A DNA stretch of 64,000 nucleotides, taken from contig NZ_VORY01000002.1 in assembly GCF_007997295.1 (NCBI RefSeq), positions 346,084-410,083 of the forward strand, in the 5' to 3' direction. The position numbers and the translations under genes were made by a program. This DNA is from Gillisia hiemivivida. Its GTDB lineage: Bacteria; Bacteroidota; Bacteroidia; Flavobacteriales; Flavobacteriaceae. The notes under the pieces were generated by a model. The model searched no databases. It saw only the letters and a program-made list of their open reading frames with translations, and was not told where the DNA came from. Shown here one piece after another: positions 35,064 to 44,115 of this stretch (within the stretch, counting starts at the first letter, position 1; every line of letters starts with the position of its first letter).

Positions 35064-35480
35064 TTAGTGCGGTAATTTATCCTTAATCAAGCCGTAGATA
35101 AAAGTTCCTAAAATAGCTCCTAAGAGTACAACTATTATTGATACATATCCAGCACCAATTAAAGTGTAAATTGGACCAGGACAAGATCCAGCTAATGCCC
35201 AACCAAGACCAAAAATAGTACCTCCAACTAAATATCTTGTAATCCCTTTATCCTTTGGAACAAATTTTATTGGCTCCCCATAAAAAGATTTAAGATTATT
35301 TCTCTTAATCAATTGCACTCCAATAACTCCTAGAACCAATGCAGATCCTATGATCCCATACATATGGAAAGATTGAAACTGAAACATTTCATAGATTCTA
35401 AACCATGATGCTGCTTCAGATTTATACATTACAATTCCGAAGAACATTCCTATAAATAAATAACTAAGTATTTTTTTCAT
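35064..35480 (-). CDS. YeeE/YedE-family sulfur transport protein, smaller half
   Basis: 138 residues, four membrane helices. The motif WALAGSCPGPIYTLIGAGY holds a Cys of the type used by YeeE/TsuA to bind thiosulfate. It is the second gene of a pair (two bases after the first), together equal to one full-length YeeE. Its transport function is likely thiosulfate or another small sulfur species (family knowledge). The pair has a Crp/Fnr-type box. Confidence 0.85.
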   Translation of the reverse strand: MKKILSYLFIGMFFGIVMYKSEAASWFRIYEMFQFQSFHMYGIIGSALVLGVIGVQLIKRNNLKSFYGEPIKFVPKDKGITRYLVGGTIFGLGWALAGSCPGPIYTLIGAGYVSIIVVLLGAILGTFIYGLIKDKLPH

Positions 35481-35482
35481 TT

Positions 35483-36040
35483 CTAAAATATTAAGGGGAA
35501 TAAAACATGAACCATAAATAATCCTCCAATAAAGAATCCTATTACGGCAATAAGCGATGGCAACTGTAAATTACTTAATCCAGAGATTGCATGACCAGAA
35601 GTACATCCTCCTGCATATCTAGCACCAAATCCAATAAGTAGTCCACCAATTAAAAGTAGAGATAAAGACTTCACACTTGTTAAGGCCTCTAAGCTAAAAA
35701 GTTCATCTGGCAAATATGCAGATCCCGCACTATTGAATCCTAATTCTTTTAGGGTAGAAATAGTATCTGGGTTAATTGCAACTGTTACATCATTAGATAA
35801 ATAATGTGCTCCTATAAAACCTCCAAGGGCGGCACCCACAACTACTGCCAAATTCCATCTCTGAGATTTCCAATCGAAATTAAAAAAATCGGCAGTTTTG
35901 TCTGCTCCACACATCGTACAAAAAGTTCGAAGGTTAGAGGACATTCCAAATTGCTTCCCAATAAAAATCAAGAGAAACATTATTATAGCTATAAGTGGTC
36001 CGGCCACATACCAAGGCCAAGGTTCAAAGATCCATTCCAT
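35483..36040 (-). CDS. YeeE/YedE-family sulfur transport protein, larger half
   Basis: 185 residues, about five membrane helices. A CTMCGA (CxxC) motif lies in the first cytosolic loop near residue 37. The conserved sulfur-binding block ARYAGGCTSGHAISGL is near 145-160. It heads the split YeeE/YedE pair. Its promoter carries an operator at 36092-36105, centred 29.5 bp from the -7 element, exactly as in the persulfide-island promoters, which ties it to that regulon. Confidence 0.88.
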   Translation of the reverse strand: MEWIFEPWPWYVAGPLIAIIMFLLIFIGKQFGMSSNLRTFCTMCGADKTADFFNFDWKSQRWNLAVVVGAALGGFIGAHYLSNDVTVAINPDTISTLKELGFNSAGSAYLPDELFSLEALTSVKSLSLLLIGGLLIGFGARYAGGCTSGHAISGLSNLQLPSLIAVIGFFIGGLFMVHVLFPLIF

Positions 36041-36061
36041 AATTTAAAATTTTATTGAGTG

Positions 36062-36105
36062 CAAAGAACAGTCTTTTTAGGAGTGTTTACAGTAACAAAT
36101 GTTAC
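36062..36105 (-). promoter_or_regulatory. Crp/Fnr-type operator plus -7 element (site A), yeeE/yedE pair
   Basis: On the minus strand, GTAACATTTGTTAC (36105-36092) is followed by GTTCTTTG (36069-36062), a degenerate -7 element ending in TTTG. The operator centre at 36098.5 is 29.5 bp from the first base of the -7 element. Confidence 0.72.
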
Positions 36106-36134
36106 ATTCGGAAAGAATAGAGGAAACTTAAAAA

Positions 36135-36165
36135 TAAAAGCCGGATCAAAAAGAATGATCCGGCT
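36135..36165 (-). terminator. Terminator after the carboxyltransferase gene
   Basis: Arms AGCCGGATCA (36139-36148) and TGATCCGGCT (36156-36165). Read on the minus strand, a T-rich tail follows the hairpin. Confidence 0.85.
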
Positions 36166-36184
36166 CATAATCTAATAAATGATA

Positions 36185-37726
36185 TTATAAAGGAATATTA
36201 CCGTGTTTGCGGTCTATTCTATGAACGCTCTTATTCTCTAACATACTAAAAGCTTTCAGCAATTTCTTTCTAGTATCTCTCGGCATGATCACCTCATCTA
36301 TAAATCCACGTTTAGCAGCTTCAAACGGATTAGCAAATTTCTCTGCATATTCTGCTTCTTTTTCAGAAAGGATCAACTCTGGATCCTCAGATTCCTGTAT
36401 CTCTTTTCTGAAGATGATCTCACTGGCTCCCTTTGCTCCCATCACTGCAATTTCTGCAGTTGGCCAGGCAAAGTTTAGATCGGCTCCAATATGTTTAGAA
36501 TTCATCACATCATAAGCGCCTCCATAGGCTTTTCTCGTAATAACTGTAACTCTAGGGACCGTTGCTTCACTTAGTGCATAAAGAAGCTTTGCGCCATGTA
36601 AAATGATGCCATTCCATTCCTGATCTGTACCAGGCAAGAATCCCGGAACATCTACCAAAACTAAAAGTGGGATGTTGAAACAATCACAGAATCTTGTGAA
36701 TCTGGCTGCTTTTTTAGATGAATCTACATCCAGAACACCAGCCAAGCTCATTGGTTGATTTGCAACAATTCCAATACTTCTTCCACCTAATCTGGCAAAT
36801 CCAACTATAATATTATTTGCATAATCTTTATGAATCTCAAAGAAAGAGTCTTCATCTATAATTCCCTCTATCACCTCATGCATATCATAAGGTTTATTGG
36901 CGCTCTCTGGAATCATATCATCCAAAACTTCTCTTATTTCATCTGTCAATTCATAAGGTAACTTAGTAGTGGTTTCCTTATTGTTCTGAGGTAAATAACT
37001 CAACAAATGCTTGATATCTTCTAAACAAGCGATATCATTATTAGAAGTTAAATGAGTTACTCCAGACTTGGTGGAATGCGTACTTGCTCCCCCCAATTCT
37101 TCTGAAGTCACCTCTTCATTGGTCACTGTTTTTACTACGTTAGGGCCAGTAACAAACATATAACTACTTCCTTCTACCATTATAGTAAAATCTGTCATAG
37201 CAGGAGAATACACTGCACCACCAGCACAAGGTCCCATAATAGCCGAGATCTGTGGAATAACTCCGGAGGCTTGAACATTTCGGTAGAAAATATCTGCATA
37301 GCCACCTAAAGAACGTACTCCTTCTTGGATTCTAGCTCCACCAGAATCATTCAATCCAATAATTGGAGCTCCCACTTTCATAGCATGATCCATAACCTTG
37401 CATATCTTTTCGGCATGTGTTTCAGAAAGAGCGCCACCAAAAACGGTGAAATCCTGAGCAAAAACATATACCAATCTTCCATTTACGGTACCATATCCGG
37501 TTACAACACCATCTCCATAAAATTGCTGTTTCTCCATTCCAAAATCTGTGGCACGGTGAGTTACCAAGATCCCGATCTCTTCAAAAGATCCTTCATCTAA
37601 AAAGTAATTCACACGCTCCCGAGCGGTCAACTTCTTTTTTTCGTGTTGCTTAGCTATGCGTTTTTCACCTCCACCCAAATGAGCTTCAGCAATCTTATTA
37701 TTTAAAATTTCTATATTCTTGCTCAT
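36185..37726 (-). CDS. Acyl-CoA carboxylase carboxyltransferase (PccB-like)
   Basis: 513 residues, the full biotin-dependent carboxyltransferase with both crotonase-like halves ([41 protein letters not shown] in the first; [18 protein letters not shown] and [23 protein letters not shown] in the second). It accepts the carboxyl from biotin and puts it on an acyl-CoA, probably propionyl-CoA. It is the last gene of the BCCP, biotin carboxylase, carboxyltransferase set on this strand, with a repeat-containing 206-base gap before it. Confidence 0.92.
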   Translation of the reverse strand: MSKNIEILNNKIAEAHLGGGEKRIAKQHEKKKLTARERVNYFLDEGSFEEIGILVTHRATDFGMEKQQFYGDGVVTGYGTVNGRLVYVFAQDFTVFGGALSETHAEKICKVMDHAMKVGAPIIGLNDSGGARIQEGVRSLGGYADIFYRNVQASGVIPQISAIMGPCAGGAVYSPAMTDFTIMVEGSSYMFVTGPNVVKTVTNEEVTSEELGGASTHSTKSGVTHLTSNNDIACLEDIKHLLSYLPQNNKETTTKLPYELTDEIREVLDDMIPESANKPYDMHEVIEGIIDEDSFFEIHKDYANNIIVGFARLGGRSIGIVANQPMSLAGVLDVDSSKKAARFTRFCDCFNIPLLVLVDVPGFLPGTDQEWNGIILHGAKLLYALSEATVPRVTVITRKAYGGAYDVMNSKHIGADLNFAWPTAEIAVMGAKGASEIIFRKEIQESEDPELILSEKEAEYAEKFANPFEAAKRGFIDEVIMPRDTRKKLLKAFSMLENKSVHRIDRKHGNIPL

Positions 37727-37777
37727 AATTTTATTATGATTTTAATACTTTTTCCACTGGTTATTTTAAAGTTTTTC

Positions 37778-37870
37778 GTCATGCTGTTCTGATAGCTATC
37801 TGATTTTTTTCAGCATCCTATTAAGAACTAAGGAGACCCTGAAACTCCCGATGCGTCGGGACAGGGTGAC
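37778..37870. repeat. Interspersed palindromic repeat (REP-like)
   Basis: Two stem-loops: ATGCTG (37781-37786) with CAGCAT (37811-37816), and CCCTG (37837-37841) with CAGGG (37862-37866), the latter enclosing TCCCGA/TCGGGA (37846-37851, 37856-37861). The words GTCATGCTG, CAGCAT and CAGGGTGAC match a repeat family I recognise as frequent between genes in Flavobacteriaceae. It separates two genes of the carboxylase unit. Confidence 0.7.
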
Positions 37871-37932
37871 TAGACGATTATCTAATATATTGCATAAAAC
37901 AGCTACACATCTCCCTTTAATTTAAATGTAAA

Positions 37933-39375
37933 TTAATTGTGAGGTAATCTTGTTATTTCCTGATCTTTTAAATATTGTTTAATTGCAATGATACCAGCTA
38001 ATTCTGACTCTTCTTCAATCTTGGAAGCTAGCTTTTCTGCAGAATAATAATTCTTCACAAAATGAGTATCGAAATTTCCACTGCGGAAGGCTTCATGTTC
38101 ACACACAAATTTCCCAAAAGGAAGCGTCGTCTTTACCCCTGCAACTTCATAAGAATCTATTGCGGAAATCATCATTTGGATTGCTTCTTCCCTGGTCTTT
38201 CCATAAGTGATCAATTTTGACAACATAGGATCATAATAAATTGGCACTTCCATTCCCTCTTCAAAACCATCATCCAATCTAATTCCTTCACCACTTGGAG
38301 TTCTATAGCGTTCTAATGTTCCAACACTAGGCATAAAATCTTCCATAGGATCTTCTGCATACACACGTAATTCTAAAGCGTGTCCCTTTATTTTAAGATC
38401 TTCCTGACCAAAAGCCAATTTCTCGCCTCTTGCAACTTTAATTTGTTGCTCCACCAGATCTATACCTGTTATAAATTCTGTCACTGGATGTTCTACTTGT
38501 AAACGGGTATTCATTTCTAGGAAATAGAATTTTTTTTGTTCGTCCATTAAAAATTCTACTGTACCAACCCCAACATAATCACAAGCTTTTGCTACTTTAA
38601 TTGCTGCCGCTCCCATTTCTTTTCGAAGTTTTTCATCTAGAACTACAGAAGGTGCTTCTTCTACCACTTTTTGGTGACGTCTTTGAATGCTACATTCACG
38701 TTCAAAAAGGTGAACAAAATTACCATGAGTATCTGCTAATACCTGAATTTCTATATGTCTTGGAGAACCCACATATTTTTCAATGAAGACCGAACCATCA
38801 CCAAAAGCAGACTCTGCTTCGCTAATTGCACGTTTCATTTGATCTCCTAATTCCGATTCCTTTTCTACAATTCTCATTCCTTTACCTCCACCCCCGGCAG
38901 AAGCTTTTATAAGAATTGGAAATCCTATTTCTTTGGCAATTCGTTTTGCCTTCTCCACATCAGTGACGGCTTCATCTATACCTGGAACCATTGGAATGTC
39001 ATAAGCTTTTACCGCATCCTTCGCGGCAAGCTTACTTCCCATTATTCGAATTGCTTTAGAACCGGGCCCAATAAAGGTAATCCCGTTCTTTTCTGCTTCC
39101 TCTGCAAAATCTGCATTCTCACTTAAAAATCCATATCCTGGATGAATAGCATCTACATCATGTTCCTTTGCTACTTGAATTATCTTGCTCCCCAATAAGT
39201 AAGATTGATTGGATGGCGCTTCTCCTATACAAACCGCTTCATCTGCAAATTTTACATGTGGTGCATTTCTATCTGCTTTAGAGAAAATAGCTACTGTTTT
39301 AATGCCCATTTTTCTCGCGGTCTTCATTACTCGTAATGAGATCTCCCCACGATTGGCAACTAATATTTTTTTCAT
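37933..39375 (-). CDS. Biotin carboxylase subunit of acyl-CoA carboxylase
   Basis: 480 residues. ATP-grasp biotin carboxylase: KILVANRGEISLRVMKTA at the N-terminus, KASAGGGGKGMRIV (ATP loop, about 158-171), RECSIQRRHQKVVEEAPS, MNTRLQVEHPVTEFITGIDLVE (catalytic Glu/Arg). The last ~30 residues are a short tail. It carboxylates the biotin on the BCCP encoded upstream (64-base gap) and works with the carboxyltransferase. The set resembles propionyl-CoA carboxylase of Bacteroidota. Confidence 0.93.
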   Translation of the reverse strand: MKKILVANRGEISLRVMKTARKMGIKTVAIFSKADRNAPHVKFADEAVCIGEAPSNQSYLLGSKIIQVAKEHDVDAIHPGYGFLSENADFAEEAEKNGITFIGPGSKAIRIMGSKLAAKDAVKAYDIPMVPGIDEAVTDVEKAKRIAKEIGFPILIKASAGGGGKGMRIVEKESELGDQMKRAISEAESAFGDGSVFIEKYVGSPRHIEIQVLADTHGNFVHLFERECSIQRRHQKVVEEAPSVVLDEKLRKEMGAAAIKVAKACDYVGVGTVEFLMDEQKKFYFLEMNTRLQVEHPVTEFITGIDLVEQQIKVARGEKLAFGQEDLKIKGHALELRVYAEDPMEDFMPSVGTLERYRTPSGEGIRLDDGFEEGMEVPIYYDPMLSKLITYGKTREEAIQMMISAIDSYEVAGVKTTLPFGKFVCEHEAFRSGNFDTHFVKNYYSAEKLASKIEEESELAGIIAIKQYLKDQEITRLPHN

Positions 39376-39439
39376 TTAAATCTAGAATTGTAATCTATTA
39401 TAACTTGAAATCTTCGGAAAAAAAACCGAAGGACTTGTT

Positions 39440-39925
39440 CTATTCCATTTCAATAAGAAGCTGATTCTTATCTACCGTTTGGCCTTTTTTAACTGAAATA
39501 GCCTTCACTACTCCGTCTCTTGGAGCAGTAAGTGTGTTTTCCATTTTCATAGCTTCTAAAACAACTAAATAGTCGCCTTCCTTAACACTTGCTCCTTGCT
39601 CCACCAAAACATCCAGGATCAATCCTGGCATTGGAGCCTTAATATCGTTCACTATTTTAGAGGAAACTATAGTTAATCCCATCTCTTCAATTAAAAGATC
39701 CAGCTCATTAGAGATCTGCACTTCATAAATATTTGCATTGATCTTTATAGAATAAGTTTTCTTAAGAAAATCTGCTTTTATTATTTCAGCCTTAAAGGAA
39801 GAACTATCTTTTAAAACATGAATTTTAGAAGGTGAAACTTCCTGAGTATCGAGTGAATTAATATCCTTTTCGGTGAATTGATGCTCATAAGAGTCGTTCA
39901 CCTTTACTTTATATTTTTTATCCAT
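39440..39925 (-). CDS. Biotin carboxyl carrier protein of acyl-CoA carboxylase
   Basis: 161 residues. The C-terminal biotinyl domain covers about 92-161, with the biotinylated lysine (Lys127) in EAMKMEN. The N-terminal 85 residues form a BT-like linker domain. It is the first gene of the three-subunit acyl-CoA carboxylase on this strand and is cytosolic. Confidence 0.92.
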   Translation of the reverse strand: MDKKYKVKVNDSYEHQFTEKDINSLDTQEVSPSKIHVLKDSSSFKAEIIKADFLKKTYSIKINANIYEVQISNELDLLIEEMGLTIVSSKIVNDIKAPMPGLILDVLVEQGASVKEGDYLVVLEAMKMENTLTAPRDGVVKAISVKKGQTVDKNQLLIEME

Positions 39926-40030
39926 TATTCATAGTTTGAATGCCAATTTTCATTGAAAGTTGTAAATATAGAAAAATGTCCAAGCAAAATTTAATTATTC
40001 CGCATTGAAGTTGCTAGGTATAAAAAACAA

Positions 40031-40066
40031 AAAAACCTTTAAAGTAATTAAACTTTAAAGGCTTTT
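40031..40066 (-). terminator. Terminator of the sterol desaturase/persulfide dioxygenase operon
   Basis: An AT-rich hairpin AACCTTTAAAGT/ACTTTAAAGGCTT. On the minus strand it follows the CstB-like gene and ends in a T-run. Confidence 0.75.
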
Positions 40067-40124
40067 AAGCTTCTAGTTAGGGTAGAAAACGATTAGAAAA
40101 GATCATCTCTCTTCCATTTATTAT

Positions 40125-41459
40125 TTAGCTAAATTCGCTTATAGCATCGCTTAGGTCATAGACCTTGGTATTCTTAAACTTGTTTTCAAGAATACTACTT
40201 CCCGCTGCAGAACGATATCCTCCTGCACAGTGAACCACTATTGGCTTGTCTGTTGGGATTTCATTTAAATTATCTCTCAATTCATTTAAAGGTGAACCAA
40301 TCGCCTGCTCGAAGATCTTACCTTCAGCAATTTCTCCTTCATTTCTAATATCTACAATGGTGTACTTATCTTGATTATTCTTGAAATCTATTAGATCCAA
40401 TTCATCAGAAGAATTTGAAACCTCATTAGATAAGGTAACAAAAGCCATTAATTGCTTTTCGTATCCAATCTTTACAACTCTGCTTAAAGTCTCATCTATT
40501 TCATCTACACTGTCTACAACAATATAGAAAGCTTCATTTGGCTCGATGATAGCTCCCAACCAGGTCTCAAATTTTTGAGTTGGAGTGCTTGCCATGATAT
40601 TGATACTATTAAAAAGATGCGTCTTTTTGAATTTTTCCTGATCTCTTATATCGACTTTAACGATACTGGAATCTAATTCAGTCACATTTAATCTAAGATC
40701 TATTCCTTTAGCTCTATTAATGTTTTCTGCTCCTTTTTTATTGATATCTACATTGAAACCAAAGTAAGATGGAATAAAGGGTTGATCTTTTAATATTTCA
40801 GCAAGAAATTCCTTTTCCGTTTGCTTTTGAAAAGCCCAGTTTCCTCTTCGTTCGTTCCCTAAGGTACTGGAAGGATCGCTACTCATATTCTTTCCGCATA
40901 GAGATCCTGCACCGTGAGCCGGGTATACAATAGCATCATCTGGAAGATCATTGAATTTGTTTTGGATAGAATGATACATATCCTTAGCTAGTTCTACTCT
41001 TTTTGCTGTCATGTTCCCAACATTTTCTCGTAGGTCTGGTCTCCCAACATCCCCAATGAACAAGGTGTCACCTGTAAATAAAATGGTTTCTTTTCCTTCT
41101 TCAGCAACTATAGTAATACTATCTGGTGAATGACCAGGTGTATTTATGGCTTTAAAAGTAACATCGCCCATTTTTAAGGAATCCCCATTATCAAATGCTT
41201 TGTGCTTATAATCTGCTCCCAATAATTTACTCACATAAATATCGGCTCCAGTTTCTTCACTGATCTGTAAATGACTACTTACAAAATCTGCATGAGGATG
41301 CGATTCAAAAACCGCAACGATCTCTGCATTTTCTTGTTCAGCATATTTGTAGTAAGGCATAGGGTCTCTACTAGGATCTACTAAAGCCATTTTACCGTTA
41401 CTTACAATTGCGTAGGAATAATGTGCCAACGGGGCATCGTTAAATTGTTTTACTTTCAT
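40125..41459 (-). CDS. CstB-like persulfide dioxygenase-rhodanese fusion
   Basis: 444 residues, the same length as staphylococcal CstB. Residues 1-240 are a metallo-beta-lactamase fold of the persulfide dioxygenase type: ESHPHADFVSSH (His54, His56, Asp58), GHSPDS, GDTLFIGDVGRPDL, PAHGAGSLCG. About 255-345 is a rhodanese-like domain without an active cysteine. About 360-444 is an active rhodanese with Cys411 in VHCAGGYRS. It oxidises persulfides and transfers sulfur, protecting against sulfide and polysulfide. It is co-transcribed with the sterol desaturase 14 bases upstream under the Crp/Fnr box at 42421. Confidence 0.9.
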   Translation of the reverse strand: MKVKQFNDAPLAHYSYAIVSNGKMALVDPSRDPMPYYKYAEQENAEIVAVFESHPHADFVSSHLQISEETGADIYVSKLLGADYKHKAFDNGDSLKMGDVTFKAINTPGHSPDSITIVAEEGKETILFTGDTLFIGDVGRPDLRENVGNMTAKRVELAKDMYHSIQNKFNDLPDDAIVYPAHGAGSLCGKNMSSDPSSTLGNERRGNWAFQKQTEKEFLAEILKDQPFIPSYFGFNVDINKKGAENINRAKGIDLRLNVTELDSSIVKVDIRDQEKFKKTHLFNSINIMASTPTQKFETWLGAIIEPNEAFYIVVDSVDEIDETLSRVVKIGYEKQLMAFVTLSNEVSNSSDELDLIDFKNNQDKYTIVDIRNEGEIAEGKIFEQAIGSPLNELRDNLNEIPTDKPIVVHCAGGYRSAAGSSILENKFKNTKVYDLSDAISEFS

Positions 41460-41473
41460 CTTCTACGTATTTG

Positions 41474-42370
41474 TTATTTAATTTTTTGTGTTGATTTACT
41501 TCTATTTATAAACGGGAACAAAACTTGGCTCCCAAAGTCTTCCGGGAAATCTTCATCTCCCTCAAAACCTATTTCTATATTTTTTCCATTCTTCGGAACA
41601 TATGCCGAACCAAACAAATAATCCCAAATGCTTAAGGACAAACCGAAATTCATTCCATAGGGATGTGCTTCTGGTAATTCTTTTGAATGATGCCAAATGT
41701 GCATTTTAGGATTGTTAAATATGTAGCCTAAAATTCCATAATTCCATCCCACATTTGCATGATTTAAATGTCCTATAAAAACAGAAAACATATAGATCAC
41801 GAAGAATTCTTGAATCCCGAAACCAATCATGGCAAGCGGTATATATTGCACCGATTTATAAATGATGGTTTCCATAAAGTGAAATCTGAATTGAGCGGCA
41901 AAACCCATTTCCTTTACACTGTGATGTATTTTATGGAATTCCCATAACTGCGGAATTCTATGCAATTGTCTATGTACATTCCACTGGATAAAATCGGCTA
42001 TTATAAACATGATAAGCAGCTGACTCCAAACAGGTAAACCCTGAATGTTAATGGCTACCATATTCTCTATCCCGAATAAACCTAAAAAGTCATTGAATAG
42101 CTCTACTCCTACATTGGATATTGCATTGTACCCAATTAAAGAGAAAAGAAAGAAATTAAAAACTATATAAAAGGAATCTAACCAAAAGCCTTTTCTAAAT
42201 GCACCTTGATTCTTTCTCCATGGTATAAGGACTTCTAAAGTCCATACCAGTAAAGACAATCCAATTAGCCAATAGAAATAATTGGTCCACGAGGGATTTG
42301 TTATTTCTTGCACCAGATAATTAAAATATCCTGAGAACGATTCTTGTATTATTTTTAAATACTTCTCCAA
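41474..42370 (-). CDS. Sterol desaturase family protein in the persulfide operon
   Basis: 298 residues from a TTG start at 42370; an in-frame TAA lies seven codons upstream and no ATG occurs in the first 70 codons. Four or five membrane helices and the His boxes HRQLHR (about 132-137), HKIHH (about 144-148) and HIWHHSKE. It is a di-iron membrane oxygenase whose link to sulfur metabolism is unclear. Being the first gene of the operon with the CstB-like enzyme, it is induced with it; it may modify a membrane lipid or a sulfur-bearing lipid (inference). Confidence 0.85.
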   Translation of the reverse strand: MEKYLKIIQESFSGYFNYLVQEITNPSWTNYFYWLIGLSLLVWTLEVLIPWRKNQGAFRKGFWLDSFYIVFNFFLFSLIGYNAISNVGVELFNDFLGLFGIENMVAINIQGLPVWSQLLIMFIIADFIQWNVHRQLHRIPQLWEFHKIHHSVKEMGFAAQFRFHFMETIIYKSVQYIPLAMIGFGIQEFFVIYMFSVFIGHLNHANVGWNYGILGYIFNNPKMHIWHHSKELPEAHPYGMNFGLSLSIWDYLFGSAYVPKNGKNIEIGFEGDEDFPEDFGSQVLFPFINRSKSTQKIK

Positions 42371-42390
42371 CTTATTTTAAATTTACTAGG

Positions 42391-42434
42391 CAAAAATAAA
42401 CATTTGCATGCGTTAAGGAAGTAACATATGTTAC
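42391..42434 (-). promoter_or_regulatory. Crp/Fnr-type operator plus -7 element (site B)
   Basis: The perfect palindrome GTAACATATGTTAC (42421-42434) and, on the minus strand, TATTTTTG (42398-42391). The centre at 42427.5 is 29.5 bp from the first base of the -7 element. The transcript start would be about 15 bases before the TTG at 42370. Confidence 0.85.
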
Positions 42435-42509
42435 ACTTCCTATTTTCAATTTTGGTAAGGAGTTTGTAATGTTGGGAGGTTTTCTTTTTAGGTAATTATT
42501 TTCTAAAGT

Positions 42510-43214
42510 TTATTCGTAAAATTGAGATACCTCATCAAGTTCCTTTCGCTCGATATCTGGAACATACGCGGGATCTTTTGCATAACCTACCGGCAATAAT
42601 AAATAAGCCCGCTCATTCGATGGGCGCTCCAATACTTTAGTAAGGAAATTCATAGGACTTGGAGTATGCGTTAAGGTAACCAAACCTGCATTATGGATTG
42701 CAGTTATTAGCATTCCGCATGCAATTCCAACAGACTCATTCACATAATAATTATTATGTTTTGCACCAGTCTCATCCAATTGATAAACCTTTTTAAAAAC
42801 TACAATTAACCAAGGAGCTTCTTCTAAAAATGGCTTTTCCATGGTAGTTCCCAAGGGAGCAAGGTCTCTAAGCCAACTTTCACTCATTCGGCCAGAATAA
42901 TTTTCCTGCTCTTCTACTTCTGCAGCCTCTCTTATCTTAGATTTTAATTCTGAATTTGAAATGGCGCAAAAGGTCCATGGTTGTTTATGAGCTCCCGATG
43001 GTGCTGTAGAAGCCGATTTGATTAAGTTCTCTATAGCTTTTTTTGAAACTTCTCGATCAGAAAAATCTCGTACAGAACGTCGTTTATCCAGATGTTCAAA
43101 AAATTGAATTGAAGTCTTCAAAAGTTCTTCTTTAGATAATGAGCCAGATTCAAATAGTGTGTGCTTATACCCGTTGATTTCTATCTTTTTTTCTGCTGCT
43201 ATACTCATCTTCAT
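42510..43214 (-). CDS. Nitroreductase family protein of the iodotyrosine deiodinase type
   Basis: 234 residues. The FMN-binding core has RRSVRDFS (about 45-52), APSGAHKQPW (about 71-80), NESVGIACG and HTPSPMNFL. In the lid that closes over the halotyrosine substrate of IYD, the three zwitterion contacts are present with the right spacing: Glu102, Tyr106 and Lys127 (Glu-x3-Tyr and Tyr+21=Lys). This argues for a reductive dehalogenase of halophenols or halotyrosine rather than a generic nitroreductase. It is divergent from the PPPK/DoxX/DsrE operon, 69 bases apart, with the operator at 43231 between them. Confidence 0.82.
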   Translation of the reverse strand: MKMSIAAEKKIEINGYKHTLFESGSLSKEELLKTSIQFFEHLDKRRSVRDFSDREVSKKAIENLIKSASTAPSGAHKQPWTFCAISNSELKSKIREAAEVEEQENYSGRMSESWLRDLAPLGTTMEKPFLEEAPWLIVVFKKVYQLDETGAKHNNYYVNESVGIACGMLITAIHNAGLVTLTHTPSPMNFLTKVLERPSNERAYLLLPVGYAKDPAYVPDIERKELDEVSQFYE

Positions 43215-43230
43215 GATTTATAAATCAGTT

Positions 43231-43275
43231 TGTAACAATTGTAACATATAAATCTATGCATGTATTATATATTTG
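43231..43275 (+). promoter_or_regulatory. Crp/Fnr-type operator plus -7 element (site C)
   Basis: TGTAACAATTGTAACA (43231-43246), a palindrome with one mismatched pair, and TATATTTG (43268-43275) nine bases before the ATG at 43284. The operator centre at 43238.5 is 29.5 bp from the -7 element. The box also overlaps the promoter region of the divergent nitroreductase and could repress it. Confidence 0.8.
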
Positions 43276-43283
43276 TTGATTGA

Positions 43284-43634
43284 ATGAGGTACAAAAATTA
43301 CATAGGTTTTATATTACTTATCGTTTTTATAGGAAAACTAGTTTCTATAGATGCTAAATTTATTGAATTTACTACAGAAACTGATTTTGTTTCTCACATA
43401 AATCCGCATTGTAAAAAAATTAATCTGCAATCTACCAATGCTACTGCACAATATTCTTTACTGAAGTCAGATATAAATGATACTTTTCAGTATGCATGTG
43501 CCACCCCTTACAATTTGGAATTATCCAATTGGGATAATTTATTACAGCCAAAATATCTACAAAAAATAGACTACAGAATTTCTACAATTCCGTCGGACTA
43601 TTTTAATAATCGCTATCCTCCCCCTAAAGTTTAA
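43284..43634 (+). CDS. Small secreted or membrane-anchored PPPK-ending protein
   Basis: 116 residues. An N-terminal hydrophobic helix (YIGFILLIVFIGKLV) is followed by an extracytoplasmic domain with cysteines at about 47 and 74, ending in YFNNRYPPPKV. The gene at 60.6 kb has the same plan (hydrophobic start with LGKFV, Cys pair, end in FIPPPKFS) and the same promoter box, so they look like paralogues. No family is recognised. It leads the DoxX/DsrE unit. The two cysteines suggest a redox or metal role in the periplasm (inference). Confidence 0.75.
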   Translation: MRYKNYIGFILLIVFIGKLVSIDAKFIEFTTETDFVSHINPHCKKINLQSTNATAQYSLLKSDINDTFQYACATPYNLELSNWDNLLQPKYLQKIDYRISTIPSDYFNNRYPPPKV

Positions 43635-43707
43635 ATCAGTTTTAAATACATTTTTTCATCATTAAAAGTGAATTCACTTTTAATGATCTTAACTAATACA
43701 TTATAAA

Positions 43708-44115
43708 ATGAAAACTGATATTTTGGTTAGCAAGCGCTCTTTAGTATTATTTAGAGTGATGTTAAGCGGTATTTTTTTAGTAGCAAGTTTTAGCCACTTA
43801 TTAAACTTAGAAAAAACACTACTACGTATAGAACAAGCAAGATTTAAAGGAATCGCTCATTTTTTTGGAGAGCCCAAATTAATGGTCATTTGCTCTGGAA
43901 TTGTCATGCTTATTGCAGGCATTAGCTTATTAATGGGATACAAAACAAAATGGGCAGCAATCTTACTTTGTGCAGTATTAATTCCTATTACATTAACAAT
44001 TCAAGTAGGACAAATCACTACTCTAGGCCCTTTGTTTAAGAACATAGCCATTTTAGGAGGACTTCTATTCTTTATTTTAAACGATTTTAATAACAATAAA
44101 AAAAATAACTTATGA
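43708..44115 (+). CDS. DoxX/MauE-like membrane protein
   Basis: 135 residues. Four membrane helices: about 10-28, 55-72, 78-95 and 102-120. The pattern matches DoxX/MauE-type quinone-linked redox membrane proteins (FRVMLSGIFLVASFSHLL near the start, KLMVICSGIVMLIAGISLLMG, TKWAAILLCAVLIPITLTIQ). MauE/DoxX proteins take part in disulfide formation or thiosulfate oxidation in other bacteria. It overlaps the DsrE gene by four bases. It is probably co-transcribed with the PPPK gene 73 bases before it. Confidence 0.8.
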   Translation: MKTDILVSKRSLVLFRVMLSGIFLVASFSHLLNLEKTLLRIEQARFKGIAHFFGEPKLMVICSGIVMLIAGISLLMGYKTKWAAILLCAVLIPITLTIQVGQITTLGPLFKNIAILGGLLFFILNDFNNNKKNNL

